From assembly GCA_030762935.1 (NCBI GenBank), contig CM060900.1, positions 287,078,784 to 287,142,783 on the forward strand: a DNA stretch of 64,000 nt, read 5' to 3'. Origin of the DNA: Hymenopus coronatus. Its lineage: Eukaryota; Arthropoda; Insecta; Mantodea; Hymenopodidae. Below the pieces are notes generated by a model. The model ran no database searches. It was given only the letters and a program-made list of their open reading frames with translations, and had not been told where the DNA came from. This document shows positions 32,700 to 44,130 of the stretch, in pieces. The position numbers and the translations under genes are program-made. The stretch's first letter is position 1, and every line of letters begins with the position of its first letter.

Positions 32700-34803
32700 T
32701 CCAATTAGCATAGGAAAATGGTAGACAAGAAGACGGTAGCGCTCCTGATGACAGAATCTGGTAGTCTAGCGCCAAATTCAAACACTTATATATTTCTTAT
32801 GCAACAGATGCGGGTATTTAACGACCAAATTGATTAAAAATATTCACATTTTCATAGCACAGGTTGTTAAACTACACCATAAAATAACTAATCACATTAA
32901 ATAGTAAATCATTTTAAAATTTTAGTATTTTTACTTTCTCTACACGAACTATGCACATAGTGATAGAGAACGTATGCATTGCATTCCACCAAACATTCTA
33001 TGCCGAGATTTCACCATGTTTTGAGGTCACCTGAATGAAATGCATTCTTAGAAACAGGCCTTGTGACTGTGGGCAGCATAGCACTAAAACAAAAGTCGGT
33101 TAAAACAAAATTTTGTATTTACGTTCTGTACCTTCCAAGGATGCAAGAAGAACATTTTCATAAAAATACCCCGCCCCAAACTATCCTTTATATAGAAGAT
33201 TTTACGAAATTTTTGATTTTCTATAAAATGTTATATGTTAAATATATTTTCATGACCAACAAAACGTACAATCTGAATTTCTTGGGAATTGCCTATTAAG
33301 TCCTCTTTATTCTGAATGATTTTTGTATTATAAATGATTTCTGGTAAACCGTAAGCGATACACAAAATCTTACTACACAAAAATATAGATTCTATTAAAA
33401 CACACAATTTATGTCATATACCTTTTTTTTCTGTAGAGTTAACCATTTTAGAGACATTCCTGGTTACTCGTTACAATTTTAAAATACTTAAACTTTTCTC
33501 AATTTGGATAATGTTCAATAAGTTTTCTTTCGTTTTTCTCTTGGCCATGTTTTAACGACTGGCTTTTAAAATATTTGACTATCGTTTTAGCCTAATATAC
33601 TCCCTTATTTAGCTTCTGTTTACAAGGAACTACGCAATAATAACCATTTCTGCTAATGGTTATCTCAATTAGGATTAAGAATATAGAAGAACGAGCGTTT
33701 GTAAGGATAGTTTGTCACAGAATAGATAAAGAAAGTCATATTGATGTAGCACATCACATTTTTAATGGAGTAAACAGTGGTAATAATTATACTATCAACA
33801 AAATCTAGCCGTTAAAAGTGCGTAACATTTTTTTGCTTTTACAGCTATTGTTGTACATATATTGTCCTTTTCATTTTCATTTTTAAATAGAACTGAATAA
33901 GCACATTGAAACATTTTCTAACAAAAAGACTAGCACATTCCTTGCAGATACAGCTAATGGAATCAGCATTTACATCTTGCATCAATCCCTTATGAACCTT
34001 ATCCAAGTCACTCCTTCTAAACTCCAATACCCATTGGTCACATCTGAAAATAAGAAATATACCTACACTAAACTTTAATAGCCATCTGGCTGTAAATTAA
34101 AATCAGAAAGGGGGAAAAGCAGGATTAATTACACAAGTTGTTATAATAATCGAATGCTTACAGTTTCTTATCGGCTGGAAGTGTGAAAAAAGAACGCGAG
34201 TTTTTTCTTTCTTTTTTTCTTTGGTATCTCGTAATTGCAACAACCGTAAACTGAAAATATTTAACCGGACATTTTTATGAGAAAGCATTTATCAGGAGAA
34301 CAATGAACCAATCAGCTTCATTATACTGATAAAATGTAAACCAAATAAGAGCAGCACCTATCTTATTCAACCTCCACAAAATCAACTGTGAAGTTCTGCC
34401 AGGTTCTCACGCTAGATGGTGCGCCTAGCCCTGAGTCGCGATATATCGCAAACTGTCCTGTATTGCTCTCTAGTGTATTTAGTCACATTAAACTTGACCA
34501 TTCAGAAGAAAATGCTTAAAAACTGCTCTACGCTTGAAAGCTGGGAAATGTGGAATGTGAAAACGGCGTTCTGTTTGAGGACTTAGTGATAATGAAAACT
34601 TGACAGTCTGGGAAGTTAATCAATGCGTACAGCCATGGGTACAAAAAATGAGTCACCACCAGATTCCATGTGTCGATCGAAGAGCTTCGTGTATCTTCGA
34701 AAAAGCTATGTTCACAATGCACACGAAAGAATTGTACGATGGTTTGTGACTGACAGCAGAATAGTTAACTTAGAGTACTGAAAATAGATCACAGAACAAC
34801 ACT
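32700..34803. other. AT-rich sequence, nothing recognised
   Basis: ORFs here are short and compositionally biased. No element ends or splice pairs were supported. Confidence 0.45.
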
Positions 34804-34870
34804 ACGGTGACCGAGCGGTTAAGAAGGCATTGCATCCAGTCATAGATTCCTAGGTTCAAATCTTGCGCTG
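34804..34870 (+). mobile_element. tRNA-like SINE head
   Basis: GGTGACCGAGCGGTTAAGAA resembles an A box in a tRNA-Ser/Leu-like context, and TAGGTTCAAATCTTG a B box about 40 bases later. It lacks a proper acceptor stem, so it is not a functional tRNA gene. It is immediately followed by a hairpin. Confidence 0.45.
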
Positions 34871-34871
34871 C

Positions 34872-34915
34872 AGTCATAACATTAACAAACAAAAACTTGT
34901 TAATGTTATGACTGG
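34872..34915. repeat. Short perfect hairpin
   Basis: CAGTCATAACATTAACAA and its complement TTGTTAATGTTATGACTG are separated by about 8 bases (ACAAAAAC). The arms are 18 bp. It directly follows the tRNA-like head. Confidence 0.8.
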
Positions 34916-35211
34916 ATATGTAAAACATTATATTGCATTAATATAACTTTGGCACTTGAAGTTATGGGGCTATCTATGCACCCAAAAACATAATTCTACT
35001 AACATTTGTGTTAAATAACTAAAAGAACGTTGTCAATAAGCTAAAACTAAAAGACAAGAACTAAACATAATTAACATCGCGTGTCTAAACTCTCAACCCG
35101 TATAACTACCCTCAACTTCGGGGCATGGACAAAATTAAATTAGTAATATGGATGAGAAGCAACAAGATCTCAGGCTTCATTTGTCCTTCGCCCATTTAAA
35201 GGTAAATTGGC

Positions 35212-35453
35212 CGCGCCATGGCCGAGTGGTTAGACCACTCGTCTCTTACCTAGATGATCCGGGTTCGATCCCAAGCAACCGCATGTGAAATTGTGGTGGA
35301 CAAAGCGGCGCAGGGGCGGGTTTTCCCCGGGCTCCCCCCACTATCGCATTCCACCGGTGATCCATCTTCATTCCATGTATCACCAGTATCATCGCCTGCG
35401 GTGCCAAAGTAGTAAGAACGGGCGTCAAACACTATCAAAAACAAAACAAAAAA
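35212..35453 (+). mobile_element. tRNA-derived SINE, family 1, copy 3 (full length)
   Basis: The best copy. The exact 14-bp duplication TAAAGGTAAATTGG (35198-35211 and 35454-35467) flanks 242 bp. Head: CCGCGCCATGGCCGAGTGGT with A box, then B box GGGTTCGATCCC. Body: AAATTGTGGTGGACAAAGCG, GGCGCAGGGGCGGGTTTTCC. Tail: ACGGGCGTCAAACACTATCA then an A-rich end. RNA polymerase III would transcribe it and a partner LINE would supply retrotransposition. Confidence 0.95.
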
Positions 35454-35455
35454 TA

Positions 35456-35880
35456 AAGGTAAATTGGAGCTTAGCTCCCTTTTCACCTCAGCCCACACAT
35501 TCTCAATAGGGTTCAAATTCGGTGAACAGGAAGGCCAGTCTATGATATTAATATCCTGCCTCTCTGAAAATCGATTTGAAACCTTTCGAGATGTGTGGAC
35601 AGGATGATTATCCTGTACAAATTCAACAATTCCATTAGAATATCTCATTCTTACGGAGGGAATCAAAATATTATCGAGTATTACCGTGTACTGCATGCCG
35701 TTTTGTGTATCGTCAAGCTGCCACAGCATACCTAGACGGTATCTTGATATCCAGCCCCAACACGATACAGATATGCGACCATAATGCCACGTATTTTGCA
35801 TCGTATCGGGATCCCTTTGGGCGATAGATAATTACCTTTCCCATATGTGTGGAAGAAAATGTCACCTCGTCTGGGATTGT
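35456..35880 (-). pseudogene. Tc1-type transposase, central and C-terminal part
   Basis: Minus strand: DEVTFSSTHMGKVIIYRPKG (about 35860-35805, equivalent of SDE...), then the open frame from 35801 with YGRISVSCWGWISRYRLG, FVQDNHPVHTSRKVSN (second Asp) and DWPSCSPNLNPIENVWAEVK (third acidic residue, E of IEN). This is the DD34E pattern of Tc1. It is cut by the SINE right after VKREL. The first catalytic Asp segment is damaged and the N-terminal paired-like domain is missing. Confidence 0.8.
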
Positions 35881-36219
35881 CACGTTATTCAGTTGCTGTT
35901 GGCATTTTCTTCCTACTGGAGATTACCCAAAATTGGATTCCTAAAAATTGTTTCAAAACATTGGTTTCTTTTAACAATACTTTTGGTATTTTATCATGCA
36001 ATACAGATTTCATTTTTTTTTTTTTTTCGTTTAGAGAGAACTGTTCTTGCCTGATGCATTTGCGCATCATTCTGTGCACCACATGCTTTCGTGTGCGGTA
36101 TATTGCTGTCCGGTAGAATAAATCCGTAAAGCATCATAATAGCCATCATATTATTTACTGTACCGTATGTAATGTATAAAACAAATAACCGCATATGTTC
36201 ATTCAACATTATTAAGAGA

Positions 36220-36292
36220 GGGAAAAAAGTGCTACACGCGAGAAGCGAACCTGCGATCCTCATCACAGGAGTAACCTACGTTTCGCCACAGC
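36220..36292 (-). mobile_element. tRNA-like sequence, possible SINE head
   Basis: Minus strand: AGCTGTGGCGAAACGTAGGT, then GGATCGCAGGTTCGCTTCTC, a B-box-like motif. Spacing is tRNA-like but pairing is poor. No tail recognised. Confidence 0.35.
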
Positions 36293-36592
36293 TGTACATT
36301 GAATAGACGTTGAAAATGGCGGTTTAGTAATGCCGTGCAATACAAACTGCATCATGTTTTGTGGCAACATTTGTAATTTATATTGATTATTGTTGAGGAA
36401 GCTTAAGTTATATATTTTACTATGATTATTGATCATGTGGGTTAATAATAGTAAGATTTGGAATGTGTGACAACTTGTAGCTGCCGCTACACAACAGTAT
36501 CGCGGATGGTGTATACAAGGCGCTGCTTAGACGAATTTGGCGTTCCAGACATTACTCATTTTTTTTGTCCGTGGGTGTACATTTTGGGCGCC

Positions 36593-39560
36593 ATCATGTA
36601 CACGCAGACTGTTGCCCCATAGGTGCCAAATTAGAGGGGGGGGGCAAGGAACTTTCTGCTCCCTAACTTATAGGAATAGGGGATCAACCCTCCTACAATT
36701 TAACTGAAAGGGCCTGCGCCTTCAAAATTCAAAGATAGATCTTTCACGAAACAAACGTAAAAATGGTTAAAATAGACCTAATGAAGATCCTAAGGACTAC
36801 TTTTATATCAAATCCATAGTTCAGCTGTTTAAAAAACCAATTATGATACAACTTAGGTTTTAGTTGACATCTGATCAAATTGCACACAAATACTCTTCCC
36901 TTTTGTAGAGAAGGATTTTACAGTTGTAAAATCTGCAATCAGTTTTCAAAGTAAGCTGTGATACAAAATTCAGCTCATTTTGTCTGTCTTAAATCAATTT
37001 TCAGTAATCGCATTGCATTCATTTTGCGAGTTCTAGCTGTCCCCATACCCAAGCATAGCCTGCTTTTAAAATACTTTTATTCATTTTTGTGATCACGTTC
37101 CGAAATTCCGTGTAGTCCCCTGAACGCTGTCGCTGTCATCCATGGCCTTCGTGAAGAAGTCATAAACTTATATCTTCATTTAGAGTCAGACGACTTTATA
37201 AACAGGAATGAACTCTTTTTCTTGGTGTATTTTAATGCCCGTTCTTATTGTGTACGGCACCACAGGCGGCGAACACCGAAGATGCATTAAATGATAATTA
37301 GGGAAAGGAACACTCCGGACCTATATGTAGGGTACCTCCCCTCCGCAGCATTCACCAGTTATGACGACTGAAGAAACCTGAAGAAAATACTCAATCAGAA
37401 AAGTTGATTCTGGTGGGATTTTAATCACAAATATTCCGTTTATGAGTTCATGTCTTTAAGTACTCGGTCATCAGTGTCGTGGGAATAAGATTCAACGCTT
37501 TTGCTGGAAAATATTAAGATACAGCTCAACAGATCTACCATTATTTTTCTTTAAACTTTAAATTAATCAACAATTTGTCTAATTTTCCGATAATATGTAT
37601 TATAGTATGATTACTTTTAATTGCACTAAATATTTTATTAATACCCTTCTTTATTGCACAATCCTACCCCCCCCCCAAATGTATAACAAATTTGCGTATA
37701 GGTCTCGTCGTGTGTCCAGGTGAAGAGGTGTCTGAACATCCTGAGAAACCATTTCCTACAGCTGCTGAGTCCGTGGAACGTATCCAGCAATTAAGGTGTT
37801 ATGTTGTGGGACACCAAAACGTAATGAATCAATTTTCCATTCGCTCATTAAGCCGGGAGAATTGTGTGCTAATGCAAGAGTAAGTGTTAAAGCGAGCAAA
37901 AATTTCAAGCTTGCTAAAGCAACAAAAATCAAAAGATAAAAATAAATAAAAAATAAAACTGTTTGAATCTGTATTCCACTGAGTTTTAACACTACAAATA
38001 TGGTATATTGACCAAGTGCTTAAACATACAGGGACTTTAGTTTTGTTTTTCCTGTACTTGTAATTTAATTTAGGTCTATTTAAACTAAAACTTTAAAACA
38101 TCAAAACTTCTCTAATTTGAAACAGTTAAAAATCTATTTGTGTGTTTGTGTGTGTTCCGTTTTTTTTTTTTTTTGTTTTTTTTGTTTTTGTCGTTTCTTT
38201 GTTTTTACTGGTCTTAGAATTATCCAAGCTTGACTGTGTGTTAAATGTATAAAAATATCAAAGCACAATTTGTTTGCTCTTAGTTAAAGGAAGGAAAACA
38301 AAAAATTGCAATATTTTAAATTAATTATTCGTCATATCTGTGCATAAATTCGCCATAGTGGTACCTAACTTTTATGTTTCGTAATCTAGGTTTCTTAACA
38401 TTGCTTTTGTTCCATTTTTCATTACCTAATGTTCCGGATTTTGGAGAGGGATTTCAACAAGTTTTCATTTACGAGAGTAGACTTTATATTAAGTTGAGAC
38501 ACACCTTCAATAAAATATGGTGCTCTAGTATTTCCCCAAACTTCCTCAAATTTAATTGGCTTTAAATCAGTTACATGCATAATTTCTGAAGCTGAATTAC
38601 CTGGTCAAGATGCGGTTGGACCCGCAAAACGGCGTAAAAGGATCCGGGATCGGAATTAGAATGTGTCGGAGAGACGTCCGCCAATCAACTAACAGGGGCA
38701 TTTCGCTCGATCGTGAACCCTACCCCGAACACGCCTGCGACCTGCGTAGCAAGTTGCAGGGACAGGAAAAAAGGAAATTCATTTGGCAGTTGCAAGGAGG
38801 GAGGTTACTATTTCTGTCACCTCAGGTTTAATGTGTAGATTCCAGAAGTTTTCATCACTTATGCATAACAGGCATAACACATTTATTGTAGGCTCCTACA
38901 CATTAAGCGGTAATTTTAAAGCCGCGTATTAAATGGAGAAGGTTAGCAACATTGCGTATGTAAAGAGCCATTTTTGCATTTGGAAGCTGCAGCTATGTTT
39001 ACGAGCTAGGTAGTGTTTACCATTACTGTAATCGTCCTAATTTCTCGTTTTGTACCTACCTCCCATGCCACTCTCGATGACTTAAACTGCATTGAGAAAT
39101 TAATACAAATATTGTAGCGTTAAAACCAATAGATGTGCATTTTAAAGTCTATGTCGAACATCCCTTTTATACTTTTTTTACAATATCCATGAAGAACAAT
39201 CATGCTATTTAGCATCTTTAGAGGTTATGGAACATAATCATTTTTTGCAGTATTATATATAATATTTTTCTATAGCTTGCTAATTCGGTGCGCGTTTAAG
39301 ATTGTTGTTGTTATTATGTTTTTTTCTATTGATCTATATGTATATATCAGGCATGAACGAATATATATTCCAATGCTGAAGTCAAAGTTTTTTTTAATGT
39401 TACAAATTATATTAAAGTTTTTGGTGAATACTCAATACACCTTAGCAAAATATCCAAAAGAAGAAGAAGAAGGTCTCTGTAATATCAGGTAATACCTTTG
39501 ATATATAAATATAACTTTCATGGTGACTCAATTTGTTAATTTAAATTCAAGACATACGCA
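36593..39560. other. Mostly AT-rich sequence with two small oddities
   Basis: A fragment of SINE family 1 (minus, about 37227-37275: TTAATGCCCG then GGCACCACAGGCGGCGA) and a GC-richer patch at 38605-38830 with one 73-codon ORF of no recognised family. The ORF at 37692-37883 sits after an AG but shows no homology I know. Nothing else supported. Confidence 0.45.
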
Positions 39561-39566
39561 TTTGTG

Positions 39567-39713
39567 TCAAATAATTACTAATTCATATTTATAAATGTTG
39601 AGAAAGATATTAGTGTAATGTTGTATGAAGTCACAATCATAGGCATTAACAATAACTGCAGGAGCAGCAGCAACCACAACATTGACGACGATGACCAGAG
39701 CCCAATTTCTCAT
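39567..39713 (-). other. Short ORF with signal-peptide-like start, unresolved
   Basis: The minus frame of 48 codons including the stop starts MRNWALVIVVNVVVAAAP, a hydrophobic leader, and continues NAYDCDF. Short hydrophobic leaders followed by YDC occur at the start of envelope-like glycoproteins carried by some insect retroelements, but one short motif is not enough. It could equally be chance or a secreted-peptide exon. Confidence 0.25.
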
Positions 39714-39719
39714 GATGCC

Positions 39720-41200
39720 AGTTTTTAATGTATGCATTATAGGGCATTTATAACATAAACAGAAGCTTTATAATGTGCCTCAGATTATGAAAATGCACAT
39801 CAATTAGTTAAATTTTTAATGCTTTTAGTCTATTTTTTATTTTTAGGGCATTTTTAAATTTTACGTCAATATTTGGTGGATTTTGTGCTATGTGTCTTTA
39901 TTTAGTATTTTTCTGTCATTTACATTCGGTGTAAAAAAATTTATAACATTGATATTTTACAGAAAGAATAATTTTCAGCAATCAGTAATTTTAGTATCCA
40001 ATCGAGAAATAAAAGTAACTTGGTACATCCTTTAATTGCATTCTTGAGGAAAAATAGGAAATTTCTGTTTAATGGTTAGTCTGGAAAGGACTGTTTGAGG
40101 GTGCAATAGTGACTAGATATCATTACAGTTATGAATATGTGTCCCAAGCTTTACTATGAGACAAGTCAGTTTTCTCTTTTTCAATAAGTCAGGACGCTGT
40201 TGTCATTGACCTTGTATTATGTCATAGGTTGCAAGTGCCTCTTCGTTTGCTGTGAATATTATATAATCTGAGAACTCAAATGAATTAAAGTTAATTGTAA
40301 GAGCTGGCTCAAAAACAATTTTCTTCAAATTCTTCAAGCAAAATATGCAACAATTATATTATAATTGATTCTCTAAATTGCCCTGTCATTGTTCTTTACA
40401 TACTATTATAGTAGTTATACTCGCATATAAGTTAATTATAAATTCCAGTACACCAATTTATATAAAATAAATAAATCTAGTCAGGTCACTTTTTACTATT
40501 GAAAATTTTAGAACAACCCAAATGCTGTTTTTTTTCCCTTTCATTTTCAAACATTCTTAGGTCATCAAAATTCAGGTCCATGATGATATGTGTGGCCACT
40601 AATCAAAGTGACACTGTGATGCTTTGCCATTGCTTTCCATAATAGTGAATGATGACATTACATGTAATCAATCTGAAATTCAGATTGAAGGTTTTCTACC
40701 AAAGATTTCCATTTCAAGCCGGGTATCAAACCTAGCTACTTCTGCATTTTACTAAGGAGTGCTGTCTACTAGGGCATAGATGGATCAGTATCAATTAGAA
40801 AGTCTATCTGATAATTGTATACCAAATTATTAACATATTAATATACCAAGAGCCTACTGAAAGTCAGACAGTGCAGAGTCTTAAAACACATATTTCTTGT
40901 ACAATTTAGAACATCTTACTACAGCATACAGAAACAAAGTAAAATACGTTGGGTAAATTTATTTGCATAAAAATGGCCAAATATTACCCTACAACAAAGA
41001 TATCAATATCCCCCTTATATATACACGCTGGTATCCGCATATTTACAACATTATCCAGCAATCTACTCTGTATATTATAAAACTCTTGAGGAACCTCCTG
41101 ATCAGTTGCCAAATAATATTTGCAGTATATTTGGCATCCTTGGTTTAAATTATTAAAAACTTAAGCTTTTTCTTTTTACTTCTGCATGAAGTGTTGTGAT
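39720..41200. other. AT-rich sequence, nothing recognised
   Basis: No coding pattern or element end seen before the TTAA at 41201. Confidence 0.45.
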
Positions 41201-41689
41201 TTAACCCTAGTATCTATGGTTCTGAATTTATCAGAGAATGCGTAAGCAGGCCCTCTTAGGTCCTCCCATCCTTGTACTATATTTTCAGTACTTTTTAATT
41301 TGTGATGTCATGTTTATTATAAAATTCAGTGATTACAATATTAGTATGTGTTATTTATGAATTTTCAAAATGCAGTAGATATCTTTTAGCTTAAAGGAAA
41401 TGTTTAGAGTTTATGCATAAATACTTATTAGTATTTAATGGTCATTTTTCATCATGGGAATGTTATCTAATGCAATTTATTTTTTCACAATAAGAACAAC
41501 AGATTATTAACTTGCAGTCAGCATATAACTGCAAATAATTCGTTTACTGAATATGTTTTAAAAATTATACACAGATAGTAAACACAAACTAAAGCACATA
41601 TTCTGCAGTACAATATCAGAATTACAAACCAATGAACAGTGTTCCTTACAAATACTCTTATTATACTCACAGTTGCTGGAACTTGAGAT

Positions 41690-43060
41690 GATGAAGCTGG
41701 ATCTAAACCACATCTTTTCATTACTTTAGTAGTATATTTTGGCAGATTAGTGACTGCTGATCTTGAACCATTATAGGACATACCACCTCATTTGCCAAAT
41801 CTTTCAGAAACAGGCTGGAATGGTAAGTTGGATATTGGGAACAAAATAGCACTTCACTGTTCATTGGAGCCATGTCCATCATATTCATCCAGAGGGCAAA
41901 GGGTCACCTGTATAAACCATTCCATTTATAGTATAAGCTGTTTTAGAATCACATAGACAGAATATTTTCAATCTGTATGTACCTGGTTTACTAGGCATAT
42001 TCTGTGTAAATCCACATTTTCCATGAAATGTTACCAAGTGTTTATCGACAGTAAGTGATTCATTGGGTACCATTCTTTTCTGACAATTGTCAAGAAATAT
42101 TTCCCAGATATATTGCAGAGGTGCTAGTTTATCACCATCAGATTGGGCTGCCCAAGTGCAATGTATCATCAAACCTAATAATTCTTCTAATATCCTCAAA
42201 TCTGTTTACAGACATTGTAGCCTTATATATTGGATTAGACTTTTCATCTAAAAACAATGCTTTCATTTGAATGTCCCAGCTCTTATCAACACCAGCAAGG
42301 AGTAGTAATCCAAAAAGTGCATTCATTTCTTCCAATGTGACATTCTTCCAGTTTTACCTTCTTCTGTGCATACTCGCCTTCCCTACAGATTTATGCAGGC
42401 AATGATTTTGTCTAGTATCACCTTATATATGAAATAGTCCCATGCTTTTCTTAGTAATAGTGTTACAGTACTTGCTACTGGTCTTGGTAGGTTCCTTGTT
42501 AAATTATAAGCTGGAACCTTAGCAGCTGCAGGAGAATTTTTATTCCATATTGTTCCATTGCAGGTAAAATTTAAATGGCATATTATTTATAGACGCTCCT
42601 TAACTGCTATGGTTCTCAGCGGCCCATTCTAAATTGGGCGTGAAAGACCGCTTAATTTTGCTCAGAGGCCTCTCTATCAGGCTTGAGGTTCTTTTACGTG
42701 CTGTAAATCTACGAAAAGGGGCCAACGGCGTTACTTCCCTTCCGAAGGAAGCCATGCTGAGGATTTTTGCAGGTAATGTAATCTAATTACTAATAACTTC
42801 ATTATAATTTCCATTTTCGTTTTCCAACATCACTGTCATTGAGTCATTGGAGCTGTCTGAATCACTATTTTTACTCACATGTTACTGTATATTACCCTTG
42901 CCCCAATCTGAATGCTCTCTCCTTTCATCCAGAAAAATACTCACATCGTCGCCATCATCTTCTTCTAGCCATGCAGTTACTGTTCTCTCAAAAGAAGGAC
43001 TTCAAGTACACATAATTCATTTATTTGATTTAGAAACTGAGGATGAAACCATTTGGTAAG
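41690..43060 (-). pseudogene. piggyBac transposase relic (second family)
   Basis: From the right: acidic DSDSSNDS/EEDDGDDVSIFLDERR-type sequence (43050-42840), then after the SINE-like insert EMNALFGLLLLAGVDKSWDI and YKATMSVNRFEDIRRIIRFD (42335-42150), LTVDKHLVTFHGKCGFTQNM (about 42055-42000, where the first catalytic Asp is kept), PSKPGTYRLKIFCLCDSKTA (about 41990-41940), MVYTGD, and LANEVVCPIMV. The second and third catalytic regions are not recognisable, so it is truncated or highly diverged. DDE/D transposase acting at TTAA. Confidence 0.8.
42568..42766 (-). mobile_element. SINE-like insertion with 10-bp target duplication
   Basis: TTGCAGGTAA at 42558-42567 and 42767-42776 flank 199 bp of distinctly GC-richer sequence. 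Minus reading: AGCATGGCTTCCTTCGGAAG, TTTACAGCACGTAAAAGAAC, GGGCCGCTGAGAACCATAGC. The length and duplication fit a SINE; no clear tRNA boxes are left. It splits the piggyBac transposase between its acidic N-terminus and the core. Confidence 0.6.
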
Positions 43061-43367
43061 TGTGTGCCACAAGCAACAGACTGTACTTGAAAGTTTGAAT
43101 GGAAAATACTCAAGTCTCAACAATGTAATAATTTCCTATCAAAATAACTGTTGTAACAATGGAAGCAAAATAGTATAGTGACTACTAACTACATTGTTGC
43201 CCAACTGTTGCTGTAACACATAAATTGAAACTTAGAAGGATGAACCAAATACTCAATCTGCAATAGTGAAAGGTGCTTCAATATATTCAAATAATTGTGG
43301 AGTAGTAAATTAAGTACTTTATAAAATAGTAAATGTTAATCCTTGAATGGCTTGATGATGATTATTA

Positions 43368-43414
43368 CTATTATTATCATCATCATCATCATCATTATCA
43401 TGATCATCATCACT

Positions 43415-43458
<44 letters not shown>

Positions 43459-43459
43459 G
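43368..43459. repeat. (ATC)n microsatellite
   Basis: About 27 imperfect ATC/ATT triplets inside the piggyBac end. The poly-His frame here is an artefact. Confidence 0.9.
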
Positions 43460-43759
43460 TAGCATGCATAGGGCTTTGGAAGCCCTACTCATTCATTCTG
43501 GAAGTGCTTGTGAAAAAATTGTGTAATATGAAAAATAAATTATATATATAGGTGATATTTTAAGACACACCTCCCAAGGCTTTATTTAAAGATTACATAG
43601 TAGCTTTGTAACCACAATTTAAAATCAATACCAGATAATAAGGCCTTGGAAGCCCTGCATATGCATTCTAGGGTTAATGTAATCCATTTATACTGAAATA
43701 AGCATAGCTATGTATTATTGCAAAATTACTTTAATTATATTTAAAATCAGATTTGCATT

Positions 43760-44003
43760 TTTTTTTTTTTTTTTTTTTTTTTGGTAGCTTAACATTCTTT
43801 AACCTTGTTGGTCATATCGGATGATGAATAAAATTGGTGAAATGATGCTTAAATTATCTCGGGGTCCATGGAGCTTAAAGTTACATGACATTCATCTTCT
43901 CAGGATAAGAGAAAATCCCGAAAACACCTTATCCAAACAACTCACCCTAAGCAAGATTCAAACTCACGAACTGTTGAATGTGAGGCAGACACTAATTATT
44001 ATT
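43760..44003 (-). mobile_element. tRNA-Val-like SINE (family 3), 5'-truncated copy
   Basis: The left end is a T23 run (minus-strand poly-A tail). On the minus strand the body CTCCATGGACCCCGAGATAA and TTTCACCAATTTTATTCATC-type sequence is shared with the copy at 47788-48031. The tRNA-like part ends at GTCTGCCTCACATTCAACAG, so the A box is lost. Confidence 0.8.
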
Positions 44004-44130
44004 GTTTGTGGAAATAATTTACTAAGTGAATAAGGTGAAATTTAACTTTTTCTATAATTTTTCTAATTTTATGAAACATTTTCCAATTATATGTTGACAG
44101 CACTATGTTCTTTCATCTTTATTCTCTGTA

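Larger units (their letters stand above)
35100..36585 (-). mobile_element. Tc1-type transposon relic split by a SINE
   Basis: The minus-strand transposase (35470-35880) continues on the left of the SINE (35212-35453). A tip-like GTACACCCACGGACAAAAAA (reverse complement of about 36562-36581) could be the 5' terminal repeat. The left terminus was not identified, so boundaries are approximate. Confidence 0.55.
41205..43673 (-). mobile_element. Second piggyBac-type element, bounded by TTAA
   Basis: TTAA at 41201-41204 followed by CCCTAGTATCTATGGTTC, and (reverse complement of the right end) CCCTAGAATGCATATGCAGG preceded by TTAA at 43674-43677. A broken minus-strand transposase lies inside. Subterminal GGGCTT-GGAAGCCCT motifs recur at 43469-43485 and 43643-43655. 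About 2.47 kb including a 199-bp SINE-like insertion and an (ATC)n tract. The tips differ from those of the 18.5-kb element, so this is a separate family. Confidence 0.8.

Noticed and set aside
35212..35290. tRNA gene
   Set aside because: A and B boxes are present but the sequence is the head of a repeated SINE with target duplications and poor cloverleaf pairing.
37692..37883. 63-aa plus ORF after an AG acceptor-like site
   Set aside because: Possible exon considered, but the acceptor lacks a pyrimidine tract and no donor or partner exon could be supported.
43333..43551. 72-aa poly-His ORF
   Set aside because: It is the (ATC)n tract inside a piggyBac end.
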